From an uncultured Kordiimonas sp. (GTDB lineage Bacteria; Pseudomonadota; Alphaproteobacteria; Sphingomonadales; Kordiimonadaceae), in the NCBI GenBank assembly GCA_947492375.1, contig CANLMI010000003.1:248001-312000 (forward strand): a DNA stretch of 64,000 nucleotides, in the 5' to 3' direction. Each line of letters begins with the position of its first letter. Position 1 is the stretch's first letter. Positions 1 to 8,837 of the stretch are shown here, one piece after another. The translations under genes and the position numbers were made by a program. Below the pieces are notes generated by a model. The model worked only from the letters and a program-made list of their open reading frames with translations. It was not told where the DNA came from and did not search any database.

Positions 1-2319
1 AAAGGCAAGTTCACGGCCTGATGGTGTCAGACTGAAGCGGTTAGTATCAAACAGCAACACTGTGGTTTCAAGATCACGCCCGGCGCCTGTGGTTATCCCA
101 ACGCTGCCGTGCTCAAGCCGCAAGGGTTGGTTTACACTGAAGGCAATTTGATCATTATTGGTGAATGTGCTCGACTTTATCAGGCTTGCTGAAAAGCTAC
201 TTGTGAACAAACGATCGACATCAGCAAAAATACTGTTTGATGTATTGCCTGCATTTGTCTGGCCGCCTGTAACTGTTGCATGAAGTGCAAGTGTATTTGC
301 AAGTGGGATTGATGCTTCCGCGTTTATCCAGATAGTCTGCGAGCGATCAGTGATAGCGAAGGCATCTGTTGCTCTCGTCCCTAAAATAGCCCCGTCTTCC
401 TGCATGAAGCCTGCTTCGAAACTAAGCGTGCCCCATTTTTCATAATGATTGACCCGAGCGGCTGTTGAAGTAACTGGCGCATCGCGGTCTAGCCCGATGA
501 GGAAGTTACTATTTTGCAGGCCAGTATGTTCACCGAAGCTTGCCCCAACCCATAGGTCAGTTTTCGCTGAGAGGGTAATGCCAGCGCCGGCATAGTGCCC
601 TTGTGTACGGTTAAGGCCATTATTAAACGCGCCAGTTAAAGAGAAAGTGTTTGGCCTTATTCCATCGCTTTGATTTTGAAGTGCGGTATCAATATTTTGT
701 CCGTTACCAACAATCCAGTTTACACCTTCAAATGTACCTGCAACCTCGAAGGTTGCTTCCGGGCTATCCAAAAGGTCAAGGGCAGCGCGCCCCTGTGTAA
801 ATTCGATAAATTCACGTTCTGGATCGATATTAACCGCATAGCGGATGCTTTGGCTCGCACCAAAACGAGCCTGTGAACTCTGCCAGTTTCTGCGCTGTTC
901 AATCAGATTGTTTAAGGGAATATTGTTTGTGTTTGTTATGGCAGAGCCTGCGAAGTTGGCCTGAAAATCACGATTGAAGCTGTCAAGAATGGTTAAAGAG
1001 GATAAGCCTGTCTTAAGGTTTGCAGCGTCACCAAATGCACCACTTAAAACAATACCGTTTGTTGTAACACTGGTATTGGTATCTGATGTGCCCTCATTTG
1101 CTCGGCCGCTTGCGGCAACGGCAATACTGCTTTCACCAATCGGTTGTAGCGCCGCTTCTAGGTTTAAAAGGCCATTCCCGTATATGCTGTCAATGCCAGG
1201 GGAGCCTAAATCTGTAGCGGTTTCAAACAGAATGTTTGTAACTTCGTTGGCTGATAGATTTGGCCACGCCTGAAAAAGAATAGCTGCTGCCCCAGTTATG
1301 TGCGGGGCGGAAAAACTGGTGCCGCTCCCTACGCCTAATTGTCCATTCCAGGGAAGTGTAAGATCGACCCCGGGGGCGACAAGAAAGAAGTTTTGCTCTA
1401 TACCGTTTCCTGCCCTGTCAGAGAAGGAAGCTATTTGACCGTTTGAATCAACGGCCCCTGCGATGATAAAGCCTCCGTCTCCTGTCAGTGTTGTTCGGCC
1501 ATCTGCTGTTTGGCCTACGAGGCCGAGGTCTTGTAGTCGCTCTAATGTGCGGATATTTGATAATGATGGTTCGGGGCCTGCGTTATTACCAGCCGAGGAT
1601 ACCAAAAGTGCGCCTGCTGTTATCGCAGTAGTATCAAATTCAAGAACATAAAATTCACTTACAGGCGGGGGATTTTCAAGTACATCTCCTTCGTCAAAAC
1701 CGAAAGACTTGTTAATGACGCGGGCCCCGTTTTGCACCAGATATGTCCAAGGGTCTGAAACGTTGAAAAGGTCACCGTCTTGACGCACTTGCCGGCTATT
1801 AACATTAGAGAAAAAATCAACCCCTATAACGTTTGCATCGAATGCAACGCCATGCGTGTTGCTATCATCGCGGACGCCTGCCGCAACAGCGGCAACGGCC
1901 TGACCATGTTCATCTGTTGAGGCTGTATCACCTATTTGGGCTTCATAAATCGCCAATGCATCAGCATTTGGCCCTCTGCTAGCATTAGAAAAGTTGACAT
2001 CATTTGATGTGAAATCAAAATTGAAATCAACAATACCGATAGTAACCCCTTCGCCTGTGAAACCCTGTGCATAGGCCTCTGAGGCATTGATAAGGTCAAG
2101 CCCACCGCCGAGCTGGTATTCTGCTGTTTCAAAGTCTGCTGCTGTAACGCTTGCTGGAGGGGGTGGTGGTGGAGGCGGGGGCGGTGCAACATTTGGCACG
2201 GCAGTTGGTGTTTGAATACTGCTGTTACTTCCACCACCACCGCACGCCGTTACAACTAGACTACATAACGCTATTGTTGAAACTGTGCGAAAATATCTTT
2301 TAATCCCCTGAATGTGCAT
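1..2319 (-). CDS. S8 (subtilisin-like) serine peptidase lipoprotein, probable autotransporter; C-terminus beyond window
   Basis: The minus-strand frame is open for all 773 codons from an ATG at 2319 to the window edge, so the 3' end is missing. GAGGGG lies six bases before the start. The N-terminus is a lipoprotein signal (hydrophobic stretch ending in VVTACGGGG), so the mature protein should be lipid-anchored; an eleven-proline run follows near residues 45-55. The subtilase triad is visible: Asp in GIVDFNFD, His in TDEHGQAVAAVAAG, and Ser335 in GTSFSAPHITG. After about residue 380 the sequence changes to Gly/Asn/Ser-rich beta-type sequence with repeated RxxxG patterns, which resembles the passenger-to-barrel part of subtilase autotransporters. 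The barrel itself cannot be confirmed because the end is cut. Secreted or surface-exposed proteolysis is the likely role. Confidence 0.88.
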   Translation of the reverse strand, partial: MHIQGIKRYFRTVSTIALCSLVVTACGGGGSNSSIQTPTAVPNVAPPPPPPPPPPASVTAADFETAEYQLGGGLDLINASEAYAQGFTGEGVTIGIVDFNFDFTSNDVNFSNASRGPNADALAIYEAQIGDTASTDEHGQAVAAVAAGVRDDSNTHGVAFDANVIGVDFFSNVNSRQVRQDGDLFNVSDPWTYLVQNGARVINKSFGFDEGDVLENPPPVSEFYVLEFDTTAITAGALLVSSAGNNAGPEPSLSNIRTLERLQDLGLVGQTADGRTTLTGDGGFIIAGAVDSNGQIASFSDRAGNGIEQNFFLVAPGVDLTLPWNGQLGVGSGTSFSAPHITGAAAILFQAWPNLSANEVTNILFETATDLGSPGIDSIYGNGLLNLEAALQPIGESSIAVAASGRANEGTSDTNTSVTTNGIVLSGAFGDAANLKTGLSSLTILDSFNRDFQANFAGSAITNTNNIPLNNLIEQRRNWQSSQARFGASQSIRYAVNIDPEREFIEFTQGRAALDLLDSPEATFEVAGTFEGVNWIVGNGQNIDTALQNQSDGIRPNTFSLTGAFNNGLNRTQGHYAGAGITLSAKTDLWVGASFGEHTGLQNSNFLIGLDRDAPVTSTAARVNHYEKWGTLSFEAGFMQEDGAILGTRATDAFAITDRSQTIWINAEASIPLANTLALHATVTGGQTNAGNTSNSIFADVDRLFTSSFSASLIKSSTFTNNDQIAFSVNQPLRLEHGSVGITTGAGRDLETTVLLFDTNRFSLTPSGRELAF

Positions 2320-2524
2320 ATTGCCCCTCACAACTCAAACTACTTACATCACTATATCAAACCTCACGCCAATATCACAAATATTTTATCTTGAATGAAC
2401 CCACGCTTAATAAATGCAAGCTCAATGATAAATAGGTCATGAATAGTTTCACCAGATCGTGACATGCAAACCTCGCCTTAGCCACCATATGATTGATTGA
2501 AAATTTTAGAATAAGGACAATGAA

Positions 2525-3166
2525 ATGAGTTTAACGGAAACATTGGCAGAAGCGGTTAAAAGTTCTGCAGCCCGGATCCCTGCTGAGGTTCGCGAAGTTA
2601 TGTTGCAGGCTAATCAGGAGATTATCGAAACCGGTATCGTTGAGACTGCTTTGAAAAAAGGTGATAAAGCCCCTGACTTTTCACTTGCCAATGCGAACGG
2701 CCAGATAGTTTCATTGGCTGAGCGCTTAAAACAAGGCCCTGTTGTGTTGTTGTTTTACCGAGGTGGTTGGTGCCCGTATTGTAATATGGAACTGAAAGCC
2801 TATGAAGATAATCTTGAGAAGCTAAAAGCACTGGGTGCCAGTTTAGTGGCGGTTACGCCTGAAAGCCCTGATAATAGCCTGACAACAACTGAAAAGAATG
2901 AGTTGTCGTTTGATGTTTTAAGCGACAGCAATCTCGAGGTTTCAGATAAGTTCGGGTTAACTTTCACATTGCCGGATACATTGACCAAGGTATATGGCGG
3001 GTTTGGTATCAATTTGCCTGAAGTTAACAATGATAATGCTTGGCGCCTGCCTATTCCGGCTGCTTACGTTATTGGCCAAGATGGAACAATCATTTTATCC
3101 CATGTTGATGTTAACTATACAGTGCGGTTGGACCCCGAAGATGTAATTGCAGCGATAGAAGCCTGA
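2525..3166 (+). CDS. Peroxiredoxin-like (AhpC/TSA family) thiol protein
   Basis: A 213-residue cytosolic protein with no signal peptide. A helical N-terminal 40 residues precede a thioredoxin-fold AhpC/TSA domain that starts at KAPDFSLANANG. The active-site segment is FYRGGWCPYCNMEL, with Cys83 and Cys86 in a CPYC arrangement; this CxxC is typical of the peroxiredoxin-like branch rather than classical 2-Cys Prx with a lone peroxidatic Cys. The family reduces hydroperoxides or acts as a thiol-disulfide reductase; the exact substrate cannot be read from sequence. AAGGA sits nine bases before the ATG. It stands alone, divergent from the S8 peptidase and 160 bases before the YHS gene. Confidence 0.9.
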   Translation: MSLTETLAEAVKSSAARIPAEVREVMLQANQEIIETGIVETALKKGDKAPDFSLANANGQIVSLAERLKQGPVVLLFYRGGWCPYCNMELKAYEDNLEKLKALGASLVAVTPESPDNSLTTTEKNELSFDVLSDSNLEVSDKFGLTFTLPDTLTKVYGGFGINLPEVNNDNAWRLPIPAAYVIGQDGTIILSHVDVNYTVRLDPEDVIAAIEA

Positions 3167-3327
3167 TAAATGTGAATTACGAGCAGTCAGTTTTGATGTT
3201 CAAGCAATTCACACAAATAGTTTATTCTCGATTTATTGGGATTTTGTAATTTTATCTTACATAAACATACATGGTTTTAAAGTTCATCATAGGAAATGAA
3301 CAGAACTAAAATTGAAAGGGCTTATTC

Positions 3328-3795
3328 ATGCTTCGTGCAATTACATTATCTTTGACGCTTGTGGCGTCTATCATTATCGGTGCTTTTGCAGCTGATGCAC
3401 AGCGCGATCCTATCAGTGATCGTGGCGGCTCGGCGATTAAAGGCTATGACACAGTAGCATACTGGACTGTTGGTGAAGCTGTAAAAGGCAATAAGAAAAT
3501 CACATCAACATACAAAGGTGCTGAATTCCGTTTCGCGTCTGCTGAGAACAAGGCGTTATTTGATGCAAACCCGGAAAAATATATTCCTGAGTATGGTGGA
3601 TACTGTGCGTGGGCAATTGGCAATAGTGCCACTGGTTTTGCGCCGGGTAATGGTAAATACTGGAAAATCGTAGACGGTAAACTTTACGTAAACTATAATG
3701 GCGGCGTTCAAAAGAAATGGGAAAAAGATGTTCCAGGCTTTATCGAAAATGGTGATAAAAACTGGGAACAAAATGAATTCCGTGAAAGCAATTAA
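3328..3795 (+). CDS. Secreted YHS domain protein
   Basis: A 155-residue protein with a clear Sec signal peptide (hydrophobic residues 4-22, cleavage near AADAQ). The mature part is a YHS domain: GYDTVAYW at 39-46, a heme/metal-associated-like core with FRFASAENKALFDANPEKY, and YGGYCAW at 89-95. YHS domains are found in metal-handling and periplasmic redox proteins, but the function of stand-alone ones is not established. GAAAGGG gives a good ribosome site. A hairpin and short T tract follow 30 bases after the stop, so it is probably transcribed on its own. Confidence 0.88.
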   Translation: MLRAITLSLTLVASIIIGAFAADAQRDPISDRGGSAIKGYDTVAYWTVGEAVKGNKKITSTYKGAEFRFASAENKALFDANPEKYIPEYGGYCAWAIGNSATGFAPGNGKYWKIVDGKLYVNYNGGVQKKWEKDVPGFIENGDKNWEQNEFRESN

Positions 3796-3825
3796 TAGAT
3801 TATAGATTGCTCTTAGAATTTTTGG

Positions 3826-3855
3826 GACCGCTTCTTGATTGAGGGGCGGTCTTTT
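3826..3855 (+). terminator. Putative Rho-independent terminator after YHS gene
   Basis: GACCGC (3826-3831) pairs with GCGGTC (3846-3851) and is followed by TTTT. The stem is only six base pairs with a 14-base loop, so strength is doubtful; it lies between the YHS stop and the VOC start. Confidence 0.45.
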
Positions 3856-3873
3856 ACGTTAGAAGGTAAAATT

Positions 3874-4374
3874 ATGAAGTCGTTATATAAGCTAATCGCC
3901 TTTGCATACTTAATAAGTTTGACGTCAATGTTAAACCCTGCTGTTTCTCAGGATGCAGAAGAACCTGTCACCTTGGGCCTTAATCATATGGGGTTTTCTG
4001 TTAGTAACCTAGAGAAGTCGGCATCCTTTTTCATCGACACATTGGGTTGGAAGAAGGCTGGCGGACGGCCTGACTATCCGGCAATATTTGTTACAAATGG
4101 TTCTATGTTCGTAACATTGTGGCGCGTTGAGGACCCTGAAACTGCGGTTGCGTTCGATCGCCGTAAAAATGTGGGTTTGCACCACATGGCGATTACCGTT
4201 CGGGATCTTGATGCCTTACATGCACTTCATGAAAAGTTCAAACAAACAGACGGCGTTACGATTGAATTCGGTCCTGAATTTATCGGTAATGGCCCATCCA
4301 CGCATATGATAATCCGCGATCCTTCTGGTTTGCGCCTTGAATTTGCTGTGCCTGCCAGCCGTATAAAAAAGTAA
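3874..4374 (+). CDS. Secreted VOC-fold (glyoxalase/bleomycin-resistance family) protein
   Basis: 166 residues from the ATG at 3874, which is preceded by AGAAGG; the frame is open further upstream (to 3835) but that would place the signal peptide internally and overlap the terminator hairpin. Residues 4-25 form a Sec signal ending in AVSQD. Two beta-alpha-beta-beta-beta modules follow: the first begins at LNHMGFSVSNLEKSASFF (His38), the second at GLHHMAITVRDLDAL (His104), closing with RDPSGLRLEFA (Glu156). These His/Glu positions match VOC metal ligands, so it is probably a metalloenzyme such as a lyase or dioxygenase relative acting in the periplasm. The substrate is unknown. An exported VOC protein is less usual than a cytosolic one. 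Confidence 0.85.
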   Translation: MKSLYKLIAFAYLISLTSMLNPAVSQDAEEPVTLGLNHMGFSVSNLEKSASFFIDTLGWKKAGGRPDYPAIFVTNGSMFVTLWRVEDPETAVAFDRRKNVGLHHMAITVRDLDALHALHEKFKQTDGVTIEFGPEFIGNGPSTHMIIRDPSGLRLEFAVPASRIKK

Positions 4375-4417
4375 TATACGGGCAGGGTTGCAGATAGAAT
4401 CACAAGTGTGATAACGA

Positions 4418-4456
4418 AACCAACAGAAGAGAGGGTTGTCTTATTTTCTGTTGGTT
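4418..4456. terminator. Inverted repeat between convergent VOC and LysR genes
   Basis: AACCAACAGAA (4418-4428) is perfectly complementary to TTCTGTTGGTT (4446-4456), an 11-bp stem with a 17-base loop rich in T on the plus strand. It sits between the converging stops at 4374 and 4481 and could end transcription from either side. There is no classical T tract after the stem. Confidence 0.5.
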
Positions 4457-4480
4457 AAGTAAAAGAGACAAGCCTTGGTT

Positions 4481-5404
4481 TCAAGGTTGATATTCAGTTG
4501 TTTTGCCAGAGGCTTCTTCTTTAAGCCATTCAATAAAGTCGCGGACGCGTTCATTTTCTAATCGTTCTTCCGGGCATACAATATAATGGGCGAAATCAAC
4601 AGGAACACCGTCGCCAAATGGTTTAACCAGCCGCCCAGCCTTAAGGTCTTCTTCAGCTATTGCAGACCTTGCAAGTGCAATACCGCGCCCTGCGACGGCT
4701 GCTTCAATTGCCAAAGAGTGTGTATTGAAATGTATGGCAGGCAAGCCACCAGGCACTTCAACACCGGCTGCCTTTAACCACATAGACCAGCTTGGTGCGC
4801 TGTTATCTTCACTAAAACTATCATCATGGATCAGTGGCTTTTCCAAGAGCTTGCAAACAGTATCAAATTGTTCTGCGCCGCTCAAAAGCGATGGGCTGCA
4901 AACAGGAAATACAGTTTCACGGAGAATCTCTTCCGAATGCAAACTGTTATAGCCACCACTGCCGTATCTAACTGCCAGATCAATGTCTTCTGCTTTGAAG
5001 TCGGTCAATGTCATTGAAGCTGTTATTTTTACAATTGAATCCGGTCGTCGCTCATAATAACTGGCGAGGCGGGGCACTAACCATTTGCTGGCAAAGGACG
5101 GGGATACGCTAACTTTCAGGATGTCAGAGCTTTTGCTTTCGGTGATAATATCAACTGCATGCTCCATTTTTTCAAATGCTTCCTTCAAAGGAGCGAGTGA
5201 AAGTTGGGCAGCATCAGTTAGAACCAAAGATCGGTTGGTGCGTCTAAATAATTCAACATCCAGAAACTCTTCTAGTGATCGAATTTGTTGGCTGATCGCC
5301 GCAGGTGTCACCGACAGGTCATCAGCCGCCAGTTTAAAACTCATATGGCGGGCAGCAGCATCAAAGGCACGAAGCGCATTTAGAGGTAACAGTGACCTTT
5401 TCAT
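4481..5404 (-). CDS. LysR-family transcriptional regulator (GcvA-like)
   Basis: 307 residues. The N-terminal winged HTH covers about residues 5-65 (LNALRAFDAAARHMSFKLAA..., then AAISQQIRSLEEFLDVELF), matching the GcvA type of LysR regulators. The C-terminal half is the periplasmic-binding-protein-like effector domain (LKVSVSPSFASKWLVPRL onward). AAGGA precedes the ATG. It lies 78 bases downstream of cysH on the same strand and could be read through from the sulfur operon. GcvA-type homologues control glycine cleavage or beta-lactamase genes, so a role as cys regulator is only suggested by position; the effector might be a sulfur metabolite. Confidence 0.9.
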   Translation of the reverse strand: MKRSLLPLNALRAFDAAARHMSFKLAADDLSVTPAAISQQIRSLEEFLDVELFRRTNRSLVLTDAAQLSLAPLKEAFEKMEHAVDIITESKSSDILKVSVSPSFASKWLVPRLASYYERRPDSIVKITASMTLTDFKAEDIDLAVRYGSGGYNSLHSEEILRETVFPVCSPSLLSGAEQFDTVCKLLEKPLIHDDSFSEDNSAPSWSMWLKAAGVEVPGGLPAIHFNTHSLAIEAAVAGRGIALARSAIAEEDLKAGRLVKPFGDGVPVDFAHYIVCPEERLENERVRDFIEWLKEEASGKTTEYQP

Positions 5405-5482
5405 AACTGATCCTTTTCAAACCTAAGCCAAACACTGAAAGAAACGTGTTGCCACGTCGCTAATCATTTGCTTTGTCTTACC

Positions 5483-6280
5483 TTATAGGCCGCTTGACTC
5501 GTAACTTGCCAGTTTGGCATTCTCACTTAAAGTAAGATGAATGCCGCACTCGGTTTTGCCTTTGCCTTTCCAGCGGCCTGAGCGCACGTCAGCACCGTCT
5601 GCAACCCTGTCGGTACAAGGCATACATCCAATCGATGCAAACCCTTCTGCTACAAGCGGATGAGCTGGCAGGTCATGATCTTTCATATACTGTGAAACCT
5701 GTTCCTTGTTCCAGAAAGCAAGCGGATTAACTTTGATACGATTTTCGCTAGCTTCAAAATGCGGCAGAGCTGCCCGACCAGCACCGTGAAAGCGCTTCCG
5801 GCCTGAGGCCCAGGCATTATATCCTTCAAGGACTGTATTTAACGGCACGACCTTACGAATATAGCAACACCCGTTATTATTGCTGTTCCATAAAATGCCT
5901 TTTGGGTCATGGGTTTGTATATCTTGATCATCAGGTGTCAGGGTTTTAACAGCCATCAAGCCCAACTTTTCAATAAGTGTGTCACGGTAGCGTTTTGTCT
6001 CGCCAAATAATTTTCCGGTATCCAAAAACAATACAGGAATATCAGGTGAGACTTTTGCTGCTAAATCCAGAAGAACAGCGGATTCTGCACCAAAGGAAGA
6101 AACAAGAGCAAATTTATCACCAAGCAAATCACGTGCAGCTTCGATAATAGCTTCAGGGCGGATATCTTCCGGTGTCATACCTTCAAAGCGAGCATTTAGT
6201 GCAGCCACCGTTTTTTCAGCGTCAAATGGTGGTTCATGCCCTGTATTTTCCGATGTTAAATTAATGGCTGCGACTGTCAT
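5483..6280 (-). CDS. cysH: Assimilatory adenylyl-sulfate (APS) reductase
   Basis: 265 residues of the PAPS/APS reductase family. The nucleotide-binding loop SSFGAES is at 61-67. The iron-sulfur cysteines typical of the APS-using branch are present as Cys138-Cys139 (GCCYIRK) and Cys219/Cys222 (GCMPC), and the catalytic Cys245 lies in TECGIHL. The enzyme reduces APS to sulfite with a [4Fe-4S] cluster and thioredoxin. Enzymes using PAPS lack the paired cysteines, which makes APS the likely substrate. It is the last catalytic gene of the operon, five bases after the DUF934 gene. No ATP sulfurylase is in this window, so it must be elsewhere. Confidence 0.95.
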   Translation of the reverse strand: MTVAAINLTSENTGHEPPFDAEKTVAALNARFEGMTPEDIRPEAIIEAARDLLGDKFALVSSFGAESAVLLDLAAKVSPDIPVLFLDTGKLFGETKRYRDTLIEKLGLMAVKTLTPDDQDIQTHDPKGILWNSNNNGCCYIRKVVPLNTVLEGYNAWASGRKRFHGAGRAALPHFEASENRIKVNPLAFWNKEQVSQYMKDHDLPAHPLVAEGFASIGCMPCTDRVADGADVRSGRWKGKGKTECGIHLTLSENAKLASYESSGL

Positions 6281-6285
6281 GATAC

Positions 6286-6810
6286 TTACCCTGCTTTTTG
6301 TGTAGCTGATTTGTCTTTGTCCGCAGAATGCCGCAGATGGGCAACGGACTTACCATGGCCGATCATATCGGTTTGATAGAAGGCTCCAAACCGCTTGAGA
6401 GCAGCTTCAAATGCTTCATGGCGTTCATCAGGTGCATCAACACTGTCAAAGCCAGCCCTTAGTAAAAACAGCGCCTGGTCCGGTAATACATGGCCGCTTG
6501 CGCGAATTTCACCTTTAAAACCAAAATCTTTGCGCAGGCGAACCGCTAGTGAAAAACCACGCCCATCACCAAAAACTGGAAAGCGGATATCCACAAAGGC
6601 AACTCTGCCGACAAATTCTTCGAGGTCTGCATAAGGTGTTTCAGTATTCACAATCACACCAACCGAGCTTGTCAGCTCAAAAATTGAGGTGCTGTTTTCC
6701 TGAAGCTGACCAAGGGAAACAAGAACGCTCTCACCTGTCGCCGGTAATTCATCGTTTTCTAATTCCCGATATGTTTCGCTATGAATGCCAGATAAATTAA
6801 TCAGCGTCAT
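6286..6810 (-). CDS. DUF934 sulfur-assimilation accessory protein
   Basis: 174 residues starting at the ATG at 6810, which has a near-perfect AAGGAGG ribosome site and overlaps the end of the sulfite reductase gene by 14 bases, suggesting coupled translation. An in-frame extension to 6900 would lie inside the reductase gene and is rejected. The protein matches the DUF934 family: ALVRF-like phosphate-binding-barrel features are replaced here by FVDIRFPVFGDGRGFSLAVRLRK and the C-terminal ALFLLRAGFDSV and ERHEAFEAALKRF. DUF934 genes are found almost always between sulfite reductase and cysH. The biochemical role is not known; help in sulfite reduction or electron transfer is inferred from context. 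Confidence 0.88.
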   Translation of the reverse strand: MTLINLSGIHSETYRELENDELPATGESVLVSLGQLQENSTSIFELTSSVGVIVNTETPYADLEEFVGRVAFVDIRFPVFGDGRGFSLAVRLRKDFGFKGEIRASGHVLPDQALFLLRAGFDSVDAPDERHEAFEAALKRFGAFYQTDMIGHGKSVAHLRHSADKDKSATQKAG

Positions 6811-8452
6811 AAACCGCCTCCTTAAAGGGTGTTGGGCCCAAGCGGCGATAGGTTGCGAGGAATTCCTCGCCTTCTTCGCGTTCACCCAGATAAACTGCAA
6901 CTACTTTTTCTACTGCGTCCACGATACCGTGCTCGTCAAAGCCCGGGCCGAGGAGGGCGGCTTTGGTCGCGTCTTCTGCGCCAGAACCACCAAGTGATAT
7001 CTGATAGTTTTCCTCGCCGCGGCGATCAACGCCGAGAATGCCAATATGGCCAGCATGGTGGTGGCCACAGCTATTAATACAGCCAGAAATTTTCAGCTTG
7101 AGCGGGCCAATATCCTGAAGGCGGCGAATATCATCAAAGCGGTCTGCAATTGCTTGTCCGATAGGAATAGAGCGTGCATTTGCAAGCGCGCAGTAATCCA
7201 TGCCCGGGCATACGATCATATCGGTCAACAGGCCAACATTTGCACTTCCCAATCCATTCGCGTCCAAAGCTTTCCAAATCTCAGGCAAATCTTTTTTGGC
7301 AACGTGCGGCAGGATAAGGTTTTGTTCGTGACTAACCCGAATTTCGCTTTGACTATATTTTTCTGCGAGGTCAGCAACAAAGTGCATTTGAGCATCTGTC
7401 GCGTCACCCGGTATGCCGTCATGAGGCTTCAGCGAGATTGTTACATTTACGTGGCCCAACACTTTGTGCGGGTTTGTATTGTTCTCAAGCCATGATTTGA
7501 AAATAAAGTTTTCACGGGCAAATGTATCTACTTCTTCAACATCGTCTGATAATACAGGCAGCGGAGGCGGTGTGAAGAAAGCCTTGATCCGGGCAACTTC
7601 TTCCTCTGGTACATCAATATGTTGGTCTTTGATTTTATGCCATTCTGCTTCTGTCAGACGGCCATATTCTTCTGCGCCTAAGGCATCAACAAGAATTTTG
7701 ATCCGTGCCTTATATTTGTTATCGCGGCGGCCTTGCTCGTTGTAAACGCGCAAAATTGCCTCCAGATAGCTAAGAAGATCTGCCTCTGGCAGGAATTCGC
7801 GGATGGTTTTGCCGATAACTGGCGTACGGCCCATGCCGCCCCCAACGATCACTTCAAACCCGATTTCACCTTCGGTATTTTTACGAAGGATAAGGCCGAT
7901 ATCATGCCATTTTACAGCGGCGCGGTCTTGGCCAGCGCCAGTGATCGCGATTTTGAATTTACGCGGCAGGAATGAAAATTCCGGGTGGAATGTAGACCAC
8001 TGACGGATTAATTCTGCGTAGGGCCGTGGGTCTTCAACTTCATCACGGGTTGCGCCAGCGAACTGATCTGTTGTTGTGTTTCTGATGCAGTTACCACTTG
8101 TTTGGTGGGCGTGCATTTCAACATCAGCAAGCTCGGTTAGAATATCTGGTGTTTCAACAAGCTTTGGCCAGTTATACTGGATATTCTGGCGTGTCGTAAA
8201 GTGGCCGTATCCTTTGTCATACTTGGTGGCAATGTCTGCAAGGCGGTGCATCTGCTTGGATGACATTGTGCCGTAAGGTACTGCAACACGCAGCATATAG
8301 GCATGTAGCTGAAGATACAGGCCGTTCATTAACCGAAGTGGACGAAATTCTTCTTCGGTTAACTCGCCTTTCATTCGGCGCTCTACCTGATCACGGAATT
8401 CGGCAACCCGGGCATCAATAATATTACGGTCAAAAGTATCGTATGCGTACAT
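6797..8452 (-). CDS. cysI: Nitrite/sulfite reductase, siroheme [4Fe-4S] hemoprotein
   Basis: 551 residues, in the range of single-subunit nitrite/sulfite reductases. Two ferredoxin-like half-domains are each followed by siroheme-binding regions. The cluster and siroheme cysteines appear as CPGMDYC (about residue 420) and CINSCGHHH (about residue 460), the expected C-x5-C and C-x3-C pair. Its place between a siroheme synthase and cysH makes sulfite, not nitrite, the likely substrate: six-electron reduction to sulfide in the cytosol. The start is two bases after the DUF2849 stop, with GGAAGGAA as ribosome site. No flavoprotein CysJ is adjacent, so ferredoxin or another donor is likely. Confidence 0.95.
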   Translation of the reverse strand: MYAYDTFDRNIIDARVAEFRDQVERRMKGELTEEEFRPLRLMNGLYLQLHAYMLRVAVPYGTMSSKQMHRLADIATKYDKGYGHFTTRQNIQYNWPKLVETPDILTELADVEMHAHQTSGNCIRNTTTDQFAGATRDEVEDPRPYAELIRQWSTFHPEFSFLPRKFKIAITGAGQDRAAVKWHDIGLILRKNTEGEIGFEVIVGGGMGRTPVIGKTIREFLPEADLLSYLEAILRVYNEQGRRDNKYKARIKILVDALGAEEYGRLTEAEWHKIKDQHIDVPEEEVARIKAFFTPPPLPVLSDDVEEVDTFARENFIFKSWLENNTNPHKVLGHVNVTISLKPHDGIPGDATDAQMHFVADLAEKYSQSEIRVSHEQNLILPHVAKKDLPEIWKALDANGLGSANVGLLTDMIVCPGMDYCALANARSIPIGQAIADRFDDIRRLQDIGPLKLKISGCINSCGHHHAGHIGILGVDRRGEENYQISLGGSGAEDATKAALLGPGFDEHGIVDAVEKVVAVYLGEREEGEEFLATYRRLGPTPFKEAVYDAD

Positions 8453-8454
8453 AA

Positions 8455-8793
8455 TTAATTTCCTTCCTGTGCATCAGTTTCCCAGGTTTTAGAAACCTGA
8501 TAACCGAGGTCAGGGCGCACGCTTGGCCCTTTGGCCTGCATGGCTTGTTTCATATGAGCAGGAAAGGCTGCATCGCCTGTTTCTGCGGGAACTGCTTGTG
8601 TATCAACGACAAGGTTGCTTTTTTCACTGGTGCTTGCTTGCACTTCCAGTGCTTCAACACCTTCCGGCGTATCAGCAACAGCAGCACGGGCTACATCAGG
8701 GGTCCAGTTGCCGTTTTCTGTCATAAAAACAACGCGCCCGTCATCGAGCCGGTTTGCTATGATCAATTGAGGGCCTTTGATTTTTTTTGCCAT
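8455..8793 (-). CDS. DUF2849 protein of the sulfur-assimilation operon
   Basis: 112 residues, soluble, no signal. It matches the small DUF2849 family: KGPQLIIANRLDDGRVVFMTENGNW at the start, then an Ala/Glu-rich middle and a short C-terminus with KTWETDAQEGN. Members lie between cysG and the sulfite reductase in many alphaproteobacteria. The function has not been established; a role in assembly or regulation of the reductase is guesswork from gene order. It is 44 bases after cysG and two bases before the reductase. Confidence 0.85.
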   Translation of the reverse strand: MAKKIKGPQLIIANRLDDGRVVFMTENGNWTPDVARAAVADTPEGVEALEVQASTSEKSNLVVDTQAVPAETGDAAFPAHMKQAMQAKGPSVRPDLGYQVSKTWETDAQEGN

Positions 8794-8837
8794 TTTATAC
8801 TCTCTTAAAATATTGGCTTAACGTATTCTTGGTTCAA

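Noticed and set aside
1932-2240. 102-codon minus-strand frame within the S8 peptidase gene
   Set aside because: Out of frame with the peptidase, whose frame carries the signal, catalytic His and Asp.
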